Position numbers and translations under genes: made by a program
Notes under the pieces: generated by a model
Seen by the model: the letters and a program-made list of their open reading frames with translations, nothing else
Databases searched by the model: none
Told to the model about the DNA's origin: nothing
Assembly (NCBI RefSeq): GCF_900106995.1
Contig: NZ_FNOK01000077.1
Span: 1 to 36,416 of the forward strand
Direction: 5' to 3'
From: Saccharopolyspora shandongensis
Lineage (GTDB): Bacteria > Actinomycetota > Actinomycetes > Mycobacteriales > Pseudonocardiaceae
DNA length: 36,416 bases
Shown: piece by piece, positions 7,586 through 14,749 of the stretch
Numbering within the stretch: position 1 is the stretch's first letter
How the letters are laid out: each line of letters opens with the position of its first letter

Positions 7586-8938
7586 TTGACCGCACACGAC
7601 TCCCCTCCCGTCGAGGAAACGACCCACACCGATCCCGCAACGCTGCGGCGCAGCGTCGCGGCCGGCGCGGTCGGCGTCTTCGTGCACTGGTTCGACTGGG
7701 CGGCCTACGCCTACCTCGCCAGTACCATCGCCTCGGTGTTCTTCCCCGCGGAGAACGCCACCGCGGGCCTGCTCGCCGTGTTCGGCGTCTTCGCGGTTTC
7801 GTTCGGCATCCGGCCGATCGGAGCGTTGGTGTTCGGGCCACTCGGCGACCGGATCGGCCGCAAGCGCACCCTGTCGATCGTCATCTTCGTGATGTCGGGC
7901 GCCACCCTCGTGATCGGCCTGCTCCCAGACTACTCGACGATCGGCATCGCGGCGCCGCTGCTACTGGTGTTCCTGCGCTTGTTGCAGGGTTTCGCGGCTG
8001 GTGGCGAGTTCGGCAGCGCGGCGAGCTTCCTCGCCGAGTACGCGCCGCGCCGTCGCCGCGGGTTCGGCGTCAGCTGGCTGGAAGTCGGTTCACTGCTGGG
8101 CTTCCTGGCCGGGTCGTTCGTATTCCTGCTGTTGTCGGTCGGGCTGTCGGAGGCGCAGCTTTCCTCGTGGGGCTGGCGGATTCCGTTCCTCATCGCCGCC
8201 CCGCTGGGCATCATCGGTTACGTCATCCGCACCAAGATCGAGGACACCCCGGAGTACCGCGCGCTCGAGGCCACCGACAACGTGCCGCGCAGCCCCATCA
8301 AGGAATTGTTCCGCCACAACAAGAAGCAGCTGTTCCAGGCGGCCGGCCTGATGACGATGATGCACGTGCCGTTCTACGCGGTGCTCACCTACCTCGTCAC
8401 CTACGAAACCGACTACCTCGGCCACTCCTCCAGCGCCGCCGCGGCGCTGTCCACCGTGATCTCGTTGGTGAGCCTGGTTCTGGTGCCCGTCTTCGGCCGC
8501 CTGTCCGACCGCGTCGGCCGGAAACCGGTCTTCGTCAGCGCAGGAATCGCCCTGCTCGTCCTGGCGACGCCGGCGTTCCTGCTGATGCGCACGGGCCTCG
8601 TCGGGACCTGGATCGCCGCGCTCGTCCTCGGCGTCATCCTCGCGGCCGTCCTGGGCACCTACGCCGTGTGGTCGGCGGAAATCTTCCCGACCCGCACCCG
8701 GCAGGGTGGCCTGTCCATCTCGTACAACCTCATCGCGGCGCTGTTCGCGGGCACCGTGCCCTACCTGATGACCGTGCTCATCTCCGCGACCGGCAACACG
8801 CTCGTTCCCGGCCCGTACCTCATGATCGCGGCCGTCGTCGGCCTGGTGGCGGCCTTCTCCCTCCACGAGACCGTCGGCACTCCCCTGCTGACCGCGGATG
8901 ACGTCAGCTCCGAATCGGCCGACGGTTCCCGTGGCTGA
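7586..8938 (+). CDS. MFS transporter, metabolite:H+ symporter (MHS) type
   Basis: A 450-residue, 12-helix permease. The MHS signs are visible: an opening helix with FVHWFDWAAYAYLAS, the loop GPLGDRIGRKR, the LLQGFAAGGEFGSAASFLAEY helix, and a second RLSDRVGRKP loop after the central cytoplasmic segment. Relatives (ProP, ShiA, KgtP) import organic acids, betaines or aromatic acids with protons. I chose TTG 7586 because GAGGAGG ends about 5 bases before it; the in-frame ATG at 7532 has no ribosome binding site. It lies downstream of aspA on the same strand and is probably the importer for the substrate of that pathway. Confidence 0.9.
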   Translation: MTAHDSPPVEETTHTDPATLRRSVAAGAVGVFVHWFDWAAYAYLASTIASVFFPAENATAGLLAVFGVFAVSFGIRPIGALVFGPLGDRIGRKRTLSIVIFVMSGATLVIGLLPDYSTIGIAAPLLLVFLRLLQGFAAGGEFGSAASFLAEYAPRRRRGFGVSWLEVGSLLGFLAGSFVFLLLSVGLSEAQLSSWGWRIPFLIAAPLGIIGYVIRTKIEDTPEYRALEATDNVPRSPIKELFRHNKKQLFQAAGLMTMMHVPFYAVLTYLVTYETDYLGHSSSAAAALSTVISLVSLVLVPVFGRLSDRVGRKPVFVSAGIALLVLATPAFLLMRTGLVGTWIAALVLGVILAAVLGTYAVWSAEIFPTRTRQGGLSISYNLIAALFAGTVPYLMTVLISATGNTLVPGPYLMIAAVVGLVAAFSLHETVGTPLLTADDVSSESADGSRG

Positions 8939-9027
8939 CTAGGAAGACGCGACACGGTCAGACGCTTTTTCTTCGGCTCGAGCCCTCGGATGCGAATGAC
9001 TCATGGACGGTGGTGATAGGAGGTCGT

Positions 9028-9065
9028 TGGCTCAGGGCCGCCACGGCGATGGCGGCCCTGAGCCA
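9028..9065. terminator. 16-bp perfect hairpin downstream of MFS gene
   Basis: Arms 9028-9043 and 9050-9065 pair perfectly around a 6-base loop. The hairpin lies 90 bases after the transporter stop and also at the 3' end of the MFS remnant on the other strand, so it could end transcription in either direction. No T-run follows. Confidence 0.6.
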
Positions 9066-9312
9066 TCAGCGCGGCGCGAAGGTTCCACGCGTCAGCAAGT
9101 GCTCCGGACAGTGCTGGACCGACGATGGCGCCGATGCCGAGGAAGAACACGGTTGCGCTGAACCCCACCGAGGGCTGATCGGGAAAGACTCGGTAGCTCC
9201 AGACGGCGAGCAGGCCGGAAGTAGCCATGAAGCCGAGCCCGTACACGATCGCCGAGACCCCGATGGCAGGCCACGACCAGGGCGCGATGGCGATGAACCG
9301 GATGCTCAGCGC
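9061..9312 (-). pseudogene. Remnant of an MFS transporter C-terminus
   Basis: On the - strand about 84 codons read like the last three helices of an MFS permease: AIVYGLGFMATSGLLAVWSY, FPDQPSVGFSATVFFLG and GAIVGPALSGALADAW. Upstream the frame turns into low-complexity Arg/Ser/Pro sequence with no matching N-terminal helices. Another - strand frame (about 9470-9650) carries a hydrophobic piece (GGAFCGAVAVLIVLRINGD) that may or may not belong to the same dead gene. I see no intact gene in 8939-9844. Confidence 0.5.
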
Positions 9313-9657
9313 ATCCTCGAAGTCGCCCCCGGGCCGTCCTTTCGTCCGGGCTCGAACACCGGGCACGACATCCGGAGCCCTGGTCATCGTTGCCGACCGC
9401 CAACCTGCATGTCCCCATTGAGGCGAGCAACGTGCCGGGCGAACGTCTTGCGACGGAGCACCCGGCGCATTCGGCGATCTCGCCGATCGATCCATCGCCG
9501 ACCTGAATGTCGACCGGAACATCCGGCGCCGCTCGTAGCCGAGCCACCAAATCGCCGTTGATCCGCAGAACGATCAAGACCGCTACGGCTCCGCAGAATG
9601 CGCCTCCCATCCGCAGACCGAATTGTGCACCCCGATGCCGGGCGAACAGTTCAGCGC

Positions 9658-9684
9658 GCCACGAATCCGATTAATTTTCGTGGC
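9658..9684. promoter_or_regulatory. 8-11-8 dyad in AT-rich promoter-like DNA
   Basis: GCCACGAA (9658-9665) and TTCGTGGC (9677-9684) are perfect inverted copies around an AT-rich centre containing TTAATT. This is the only AT-rich patch in the 906-base gap upstream of the NADase gene, 160 bases before its ATG. It is a plausible operator or promoter element. No -35/-10 pair can be fixed with confidence. Confidence 0.4.
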
Positions 9685-9844
9685 CTCATCCGGAATCTCG
9701 TTGCGCTTCCTGTCCGGGTGAACGAGTGCCCGAACGCTCCACCCGAGGGGGTGGGATCGCCAGATGCCCACTTCACGAGAGGACGAACCCGGCCGATGAC
9801 CGGGAGGCGACGTTCGGTGATCTACGGACCGGAGGAAAGATCGA

Positions 9845-10624
9845 ATGCGAAAGTCCCATCGTATCGCGGTGGCACTGGCGGCATGGGCGATGCTGGCGGT
9901 CGGTACCGGAAGTACCACCGCACAGGCATTGCCGATGCAGGAGGCGACTCCCGCCGCGGCCGCCCGGTCGGACGGCGCGCCGCCAGCGCCGCCACTGACG
10001 CCGGAGCGAACGGCCCCACCTTCCGAGCATCCGGCGCCTCCGCGTACAACGGGACCGCCGCCGACGATCTGCCCGGCGAACGGGATCCCGGGCTCGCGAA
10101 CCGAGCTTCCCGACCGCCCGCTGCAGCGCTACTACTTGGACGATCCCCGGCTCGGTCCGGAGTTCCTGCCCAAGTCCGGCGCCGTCGGCGAACTGCTTCG
10201 CGACTACAACCGGCTGGACTCGTTCTCGGCGACGGCGTTCATCGCCTGTTTCTGGGACCCGGCCGCCAACATGAACGTGGGCGGGTGGCGCTTCCCGCCC
10301 AACGACGGTTTCGCCGACGGTCGCACGACGTTCGACATGCTTCCCGGGCAGGTCCTCGACCGGTTCGGTAGCAACAACGGGCGATTCTTCTCGCCGTTCG
10401 GCGTTCCGTACGCACAGCGGGCACTTCCCCCCAGCAACCTCGACACCCTCGAGCCGCGGTACCCGTTCGACTACCACGTCTTCAAGGTGTTGAAGCCATT
10501 CACCGTCGAGGCAGGAATCGCGTCACCATGGTTCGGACAGCCGGGCGGCGGCATGCAGTACCGCTCACCGAGCATGAACGCGGGCCAGCTCATCGATGGC
10601 GGCTTCCTGCAGCCCCTGAACTGA
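9845..10624 (+). CDS. Secreted TNT-domain NAD+ glycohydrolase
   Basis: A 259-residue secreted protein. Residues 1-28 form a signal peptide (KSHR, hydrophobic core, TAQA). Residues 30-75 are a Pro/Ala/Thr-rich linker. From about 98 on it is a TNT (tuberculosis necrotizing toxin, DUF4237) domain of the kind also found in fungal surface NADases: DDPRLGPEFLPKSGAVGELL, GGWRFPPNDGF, LDRFGS, PYAQRALPP and PWFGQPGGGMQY. The Arg (R173) of DRFGS and the Gln (Q238) of GGGMQY match residues essential in the family, so it should be active and hydrolyse NAD+ to nicotinamide and ADP-ribose. Cys76 and Cys135 could form a disulphide. GGAGGAAAG lies 5 bases before ATG 9845. No WXG100 or long secretion module is attached, so export is by a simple signal peptide. 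Confidence 0.88.
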   Translation: MRKSHRIAVALAAWAMLAVGTGSTTAQALPMQEATPAAAARSDGAPPAPPLTPERTAPPSEHPAPPRTTGPPPTICPANGIPGSRTELPDRPLQRYYLDDPRLGPEFLPKSGAVGELLRDYNRLDSFSATAFIACFWDPAANMNVGGWRFPPNDGFADGRTTFDMLPGQVLDRFGSNNGRFFSPFGVPYAQRALPPSNLDTLEPRYPFDYHVFKVLKPFTVEAGIASPWFGQPGGGMQYRSPSMNAGQLIDGGFLQPLN

Positions 10625-10679
10625 CTTGAAAGACCCGGAGACGGGCTGTGCAGAATTAGTCGACCGAGCAACTCGCATC

Positions 10680-10717
10680 GCCCCTCCCCGCTGATTTCCA
10701 CGGGGAGGGGCAATTTT
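10680..10717 (+). terminator. Rho-independent terminator of the NADase gene
   Basis: An 11-bp perfect GC stem (10680-10690 with 10701-10711) with a 10-base loop is followed by AATTTTCT. It lies 56 bases after the NADase stop. Confidence 0.8.
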
Positions 10718-10822
10718 CTGGGCTGTGACGGAGTAGATCCGGCGCCGATCAACGCTCTTCGCCCGCGCGTCGCAACCGACGCCCACCTCCGCTATCCCCG
10801 ATGCCAAGCAGTGGAGCCCCGC

Positions 10823-11179
10823 CTATCCTCGCTCGTGGCGGCGGGCCCGGTCGTACTGCTCGCGGGCCTCCCGCTGGATATCTTCCCGGCGTGCCATCAA
10901 GTCCTCGATGATCTGCGCCGAATCCGGCGGTGGCGCGGGCGCTCGCCGCGTGAGTTGAGCGTAGAGGTACCGGCACGCTTCGTCCTCAGAAGCAAACCGC
11001 GCAGCCGTTTCCTCGACACCTCGTTCACAGAGGGTGACCAGGTAGACGCCGGGCTCCTCACGCAGGACGTAGTAGGCGTCCGCACGCGGTCCCCTGGACG
11101 CGGGACCACCCGGGATCAAGTACTCGCCGTCAGGCACACCAGCGGCACGCAGCGCTACGACGAGTTCAATCCGATTCAT
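10823..11179 (-). CDS. Small acidic protein, candidate NADase immunity partner
   Basis: A 118-residue cytoplasmic protein with no signal peptide or membrane helix. It opens MNRIELVVALRAAGVPDGEY, has a central ADAYYVLREEPGVYLVTLCER beta hairpin-like stretch and FASEDEACRYLYAQL, and ends in a charged helix. ATG 11179 has GGAGGG 5 bases upstream; the frame stays open further upstream, but that part is low-complexity and not protein-like. I have a general impression that small proteins with this DEAYxLRxE...DEACRYL layout occur beside TNT-domain genes in actinobacteria, which would fit an immunity role. That impression could not be checked. It is convergent with the NADase gene across a terminator. 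Confidence 0.75.
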   Translation of the reverse strand: MNRIELVVALRAAGVPDGEYLIPGGPASRGPRADAYYVLREEPGVYLVTLCERGVEETAARFASEDEACRYLYAQLTRRAPAPPPDSAQIIEDLMARREDIQREAREQYDRARRHERG

Positions 11180-11461
11180 CCCGCCCTCCAGACGCAGCGG
11201 AACACGAGTACCGCGCATCGAGGATATGCGGCCGGCTGTCTCGACGCCGGGAACCGAACGGGTGCAGTCCTCGGCTTGAATTGGCGGCCAGTACGCGTCG
11301 AACGTTCCAGCCGATACCGACCCGCGATCATGCGACCCGGGCCGCCCGGTGAGCGCTCCTGAACGTCCACCCGATCTCGTACAACCCAAGGGGCCGACCA
11401 CGTTTCCGCGCACTTCTCGGGAACGGCTGTGGATGGGGGAAGGCGGCCATCGGAGACGGTT

Positions 11462-11512
11462 GCCATCCTCGCAGCTGCCGCGCCTCGGTGGCACGGCAGC
11501 TGCGAGGATGGC
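11462..11512. terminator. 19-bp perfect hairpin downstream of the protease gene
   Basis: Arms 11462-11480 and 11494-11512 are perfectly complementary, with three more pairs inside after one mismatch. For the - strand protease it lies about 60 bases after the stop, so it is probably its terminator and insulates the 118-residue gene. The remaining bases of 11180-11573 show no gene. Confidence 0.65.
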
Positions 11513-11573
11513 GAGGGAGCCCACGATGGAGATGCAACCTCGGAGCCGAGGGTGTCCGCCGCAGGCGATGGAC

Positions 11574-12488
11574 TCACCGGTGGCGCGGCGTTCCCGGCGG
11601 GAACGACGGCTTCTTGCCAGAGGGCATGTCGGGGTGTCCGCCGGAGGACTTGCCGGGTTGCTCGGACGAATCGTCAGAACCGCCGGAACCGCCAGAACTC
11701 ATGGTCTGGTTGATCCAGTCAGCGTGCGCCACGACGTTGCTGTAGATGCCCGGCTTCTCCGCGCAATTCTCGGCCATGCCGCGGCTGGTCGCTCCGACCA
11801 GTACAAGATCGCTGCCGTCCTGCACCACGGCCGGGCCGCCGGAGTCGCCATAGCAGGCGTTCACCGTGCCCGCCTTGTTGTCGATGCACAGCTCCCGCGC
11901 CGAATCGAAGCCGTCCTGCGAGCTGCTGCAGCTCGTCGGGGCGAGCGTCTTGGTGTCCAGCTCCTTCAACTTCACCGGCGGCTCGCCGCACTTGGGCGTC
12001 CCGCACGTCTGGCCCCAACCGAGCAGCTGCAGCGCGGTGCCGTCCTCAGGTGACGTGGTGGCGATCTTGATCGGCTGCTCCTGCACCGGGCGCGACAGGT
12101 GGACCAGGGCCAGGTCGTAGCCGGTGGAGACGTCGCTGCCGGCCTGCTTCTGCTTCGACTTGGGGTGGGCCACGAACTTGTCCGGCTTGACCACGTCACC
12201 ACCGCTGGTGCGGTCGGTTGTCCCGATCCGGTACTGGATGTCCTCGGGCTTCTTCCCGTCCACGCAATGCGCGGCGGTGACCAGCCACTGCTTGTCGATC
12301 AGCGAGGCGCCGCAGTGGTGTTGACCGTCGGTGGACTGCATGGACGCCATGAAGCTGTAGGTCTTGGTCGCTTGACTACCTCCGATGACGAGGGGCGCAG
12401 CCGTGGCGCTCGTCGCTGCAAGCGCCAGGCTGGCCATGATCGTCACGGCGACCGCAAGGACGCCTCGGACCAGAGAACCTCGGGGCAT
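11574..12488 (-). CDS. Secreted chymotrypsin-fold (S1A) serine protease
   Basis: This 304-residue protein has a signal peptide (1-30, ending ATSATA) and the mature start region LVIGGSQATKTYSF. The catalytic triad is H74 in TAAHC, D125 in YDLALV and S216 in GDSGGP. Six Cys residues surround the usual S1A disulphide positions. The residue six before the catalytic Ser, which sets S1 specificity in trypsin (Asp) and chymotrypsin (Ser), is Asn210 here, so trypsin-like cleavage is not expected. After residue 263 comes a Gly/Ser/Pro-rich tail of about 40 residues ending in basic residues. ATG 12488 has AAGGAAG-type pairing upstream. It stands alone between a hairpin and a pseudogene region. Confidence 0.9.
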   Translation of the reverse strand: MPRGSLVRGVLAVAVTIMASLALAATSATAAPLVIGGSQATKTYSFMASMQSTDGQHHCGASLIDKQWLVTAAHCVDGKKPEDIQYRIGTTDRTSGGDVVKPDKFVAHPKSKQKQAGSDVSTGYDLALVHLSRPVQEQPIKIATTSPEDGTALQLLGWGQTCGTPKCGEPPVKLKELDTKTLAPTSCSSSQDGFDSARELCIDNKAGTVNACYGDSGGPAVVQDGSDLVLVGATSRGMAENCAEKPGIYSNVVAHADWINQTMSSGGSGGSDDSSEQPGKSSGGHPDMPSGKKPSFPPGTPRHR

Positions 12489-12857
12489 GTTCTCTCTCTT
12501 CCTTCTATCCCCAGCTGGCGCTCCGGGGGATGAACAACGCCAGGAGCTGGGGGTTTGTGCAATTTCCCGGCGATACTGCCTGTAACGAGGACTAATGGCG
12601 TTCCCCCGAATGGGGGATTCACTGCGGGTGGTCTCGCGGCTATCGAGAGTACAAAGTGACACCCGTTGAACGTGGCGCCGCATGCGCCGCGAAGGGCCCA
12701 CGAGACCAATCGACACGGATGGGGCTCGAGCGGACCGGTGGGCCGCATTCCGGTCCCGCTACGACATCGAGGCCTTCTACCGCCAGCCCGGCATCGGGCG
12801 TCGAAGGACAGATCGGATGGTTCCGCCGCGACCACCTCGTCCCGATCCCCGAGACCG

Positions 12858-13073
12858 GACCGGTTCGACCCGCGCACGTACGAGCGCGGCGCTGGGACGA
12901 ACCCCGCGGGTCCCGACACCGGCGCGGTGCGCGTGCTGCGCGGCGGCAGTTACCTCTGCCACATCTCGTGCTGCAACCGCTACCGCAACTCGGCCCGGTC
13001 GTAGAACGCTCCCGACTCGTCGATGGGCAACGCGGGCGTCCGCACGGTCGCCCGCACGAAGGCGCAGGCATGA
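12858..13073 (+). pseudogene. Formylglycine-generating enzyme remnant with in-frame TAG
   Basis: One frame reads RFDPRTYERG, NPAGPDTGAVRVLRGGSYLC, HISCCNRYRNSARS, then TAG, then NAPDSSMGNAGVRTVA to a TGA. This is the C-terminal catalytic end of formylglycine-generating enzymes, including both active-site Cys (the C of SYLC and the last C of ISCC). The usual ending ARSxNTPDSS...GFRC is interrupted by TAG exactly at x, and GFRC has become GVRT. Upstream sequence does not continue the FGE domain in any frame, so only a 3' fragment survives. The rest of 12489-13234 holds the protease promoter side and no other gene I can support. Confidence 0.75.
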
Positions 13074-13234
13074 GCGAGCGTCGCTTCCCCACAGCGGCGG
13101 AACCGAGATGTCCGGCGACGAGCTGGCGACGGCCACGCCGAGGTCCGTCCACTGAGGATCCCTCGTGCCATTCTCCGCGTGCACACGCATTTTCGGCGGT
13201 CGCGGCTTCTGGTGCCGCTGACCGAGCCGGCCGC

Positions 13235-14647
13235 CTAGGACGTTTCTTTGGGACTCTGCGTCTTCGACGGCTCCTCCGTCCCAGACAGCAGCTCGTCCAC
13301 CGGCTTCTCGAATGCCGAGTAGATCGCCCCCGCGACGATGCCGGACACGAAGTAGCTGAGGTCGGCACCCCCCAGCACATCGGCGATCGGACCGCTGAAG
13401 ACCTCGGTTCCGATGAAGGGAACGGACACGACCACGCCGATGGCGAGGGCACCGATGCCGGCAAAGTTCACCCGCCCAAAAGCGCCGTTGCGGTCGTAGA
13501 ACGCACTGATGTGCGGATACCGCTCGCCGTTTCGGTACACCTTGAAGTAGTTGACCAGCAGGACGGCGAGCCACGGCGTGATGTAGTAGCTCATGAGGTG
13601 GAGGAACAGCTTGAGGGAGTCCTCGAACTTCTCGCCGCCGATCGCGAGCGCGATCAACCCCCCGATGACTCCGGCGGCCACCACGGTCACGGCCTGCCTG
13701 ACCTTGAAATCACAGGTCAGCGTCGCCATGGCGCCGCTGTAGAGGTTGACCGAGTTGTGCGGGATCGCCGACAGGCCGAGCGTGAGGAGCACTACGAAGA
13801 CCAGCCAGTCCGGCAGCACGATGCCGAAGGCGTCGATGACGTCGCCGGAAGGGTTGACGGTGATCAGGGCCGAGCCAAGGATCATCATCCACGTGGTCGC
13901 CGCGAACAGGCCCGAGGCCGCCCAGGCGAAGATGCTCCGCGAACTCATGGACTCGGGAAGGTAGCGCGAGTAGTCGGACGCGTAGGGCGCCCAGCTGACC
14001 GTGTACCCGAACACCACCGTGAACTGCAGGAGCCAAGCCGTCGCGTACTCGCCACCGGACAACGTGGACGTCGCGCCCGGGCCGACGCCACGCGAGATCA
14101 TCACGATCGAAACTGCAGCGAGAACTACGATGCTGATTCGAGTGATCCACTTTCCGAACGAGTGGAGCATCCGGTATCCGAAAATGCCGATCAGGATGCT
14201 CAGCCCCGCTACCACCACCATGGGCGTGTACGGAAGACCGAAAAGCTTCGCGAGGGACTCTGCGCCGAGGACCGTGCCAACGGCGTAGTACCCGACGTAC
14301 ACGAGCAAGGACAGGACAGCCGGCAAATAGTTGCCGATGTAGCCGAATGCCGCGCGCCCCATGGGTAACTGCGGCATCCCCAGCTTCGGGCCCATCAAGG
14401 CGCAGAGACCGGTTCCGATGGACCCGAGGAGGTTCGCCGCGATGATCGCCGTGATGCTGCCGGTCAGGCCGAGGCCGGCCTGACCGCCGGTCGCCCCGAC
14501 GAAGATTCCGGCCAAGTAGATGACGGGCGCGAATCGAGCGGTGAACTGACTGCTCGCCTTGCCGTAGCGGCGACTGGTGTCCACTTGCTCGATCCCGTGC
14601 CGCTCCACAGCCAGTGCGACCTGACCGTCTCCGCTTTTCTGCGACAT
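13235..14647 (-). CDS. NCS1-family nucleobase/allantoin/hydantoin transporter
   Basis: A 470-residue, 12-helix permease. Recognisable NCS1 segments are the cytoplasmic N-terminus GIEQVDTSRRYGKASSQFTA, the first helix FAPVIYLAGIFVG, LGMPQLPMGRAAFGYIGNYL, VSWAPYASDYSRYLP and, near the end, SYYITPWLAVLLVNYF followed by a Tyr-rich loop. The family imports cytosine, purines, allantoin, thiamine precursors or hydantoins with H+ or Na+. ATG 14647 is preferred over the in-frame ATG at 14725 because the latter's leader is not protein-like. It follows the lyase gene by 87 bases on the same strand, with two palindromes in that gap that may give it its own regulated promoter. Confidence 0.92.
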   Translation of the reverse strand: MSQKSGDGQVALAVERHGIEQVDTSRRYGKASSQFTARFAPVIYLAGIFVGATGGQAGLGLTGSITAIIAANLLGSIGTGLCALMGPKLGMPQLPMGRAAFGYIGNYLPAVLSLLVYVGYYAVGTVLGAESLAKLFGLPYTPMVVVAGLSILIGIFGYRMLHSFGKWITRISIVVLAAVSIVMISRGVGPGATSTLSGGEYATAWLLQFTVVFGYTVSWAPYASDYSRYLPESMSSRSIFAWAASGLFAATTWMMILGSALITVNPSGDVIDAFGIVLPDWLVFVVLLTLGLSAIPHNSVNLYSGAMATLTCDFKVRQAVTVVAAGVIGGLIALAIGGEKFEDSLKLFLHLMSYYITPWLAVLLVNYFKVYRNGERYPHISAFYDRNGAFGRVNFAGIGALAIGVVVSVPFIGTEVFSGPIADVLGGADLSYFVSGIVAGAIYSAFEKPVDELLSGTEEPSKTQSPKETS

Positions 14648-14709
14648 TCTTCCGCACCTTTCCATTTCCGGCGCCCGAGAAAACGCATGCGGCGCCTGGA
14701 GGGGGCAAT

Positions 14710-14724
14710 TGTCATCCGTTGACA
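14710..14724 (-). promoter_or_regulatory. Palindromic operator TGTCA-N5-TGACA (site 1)
   Basis: Read toward the NCS1 gene the site is TGTCAACGGATGACA, ending 62 bases before its ATG. It matches the site upstream of the LLM/molybdenum-hydroxylase operon in 14 of 15 positions. Confidence 0.6.
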
Positions 14725-14732
14725 TGAATCGC

Positions 14733-14749
14733 GTTCATCGGTGATGAAC
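14733..14749. promoter_or_regulatory. 17-base palindrome over the lyase stop codon
   Basis: GTTCATC and GATGAAC are perfect inverted copies with a 3-base centre. The palindrome spans the TGA of the upstream lyase gene and lies 8 bases from the TGTCA-type operator. It could be a second operator for the NCS1 gene. Confidence 0.4.
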
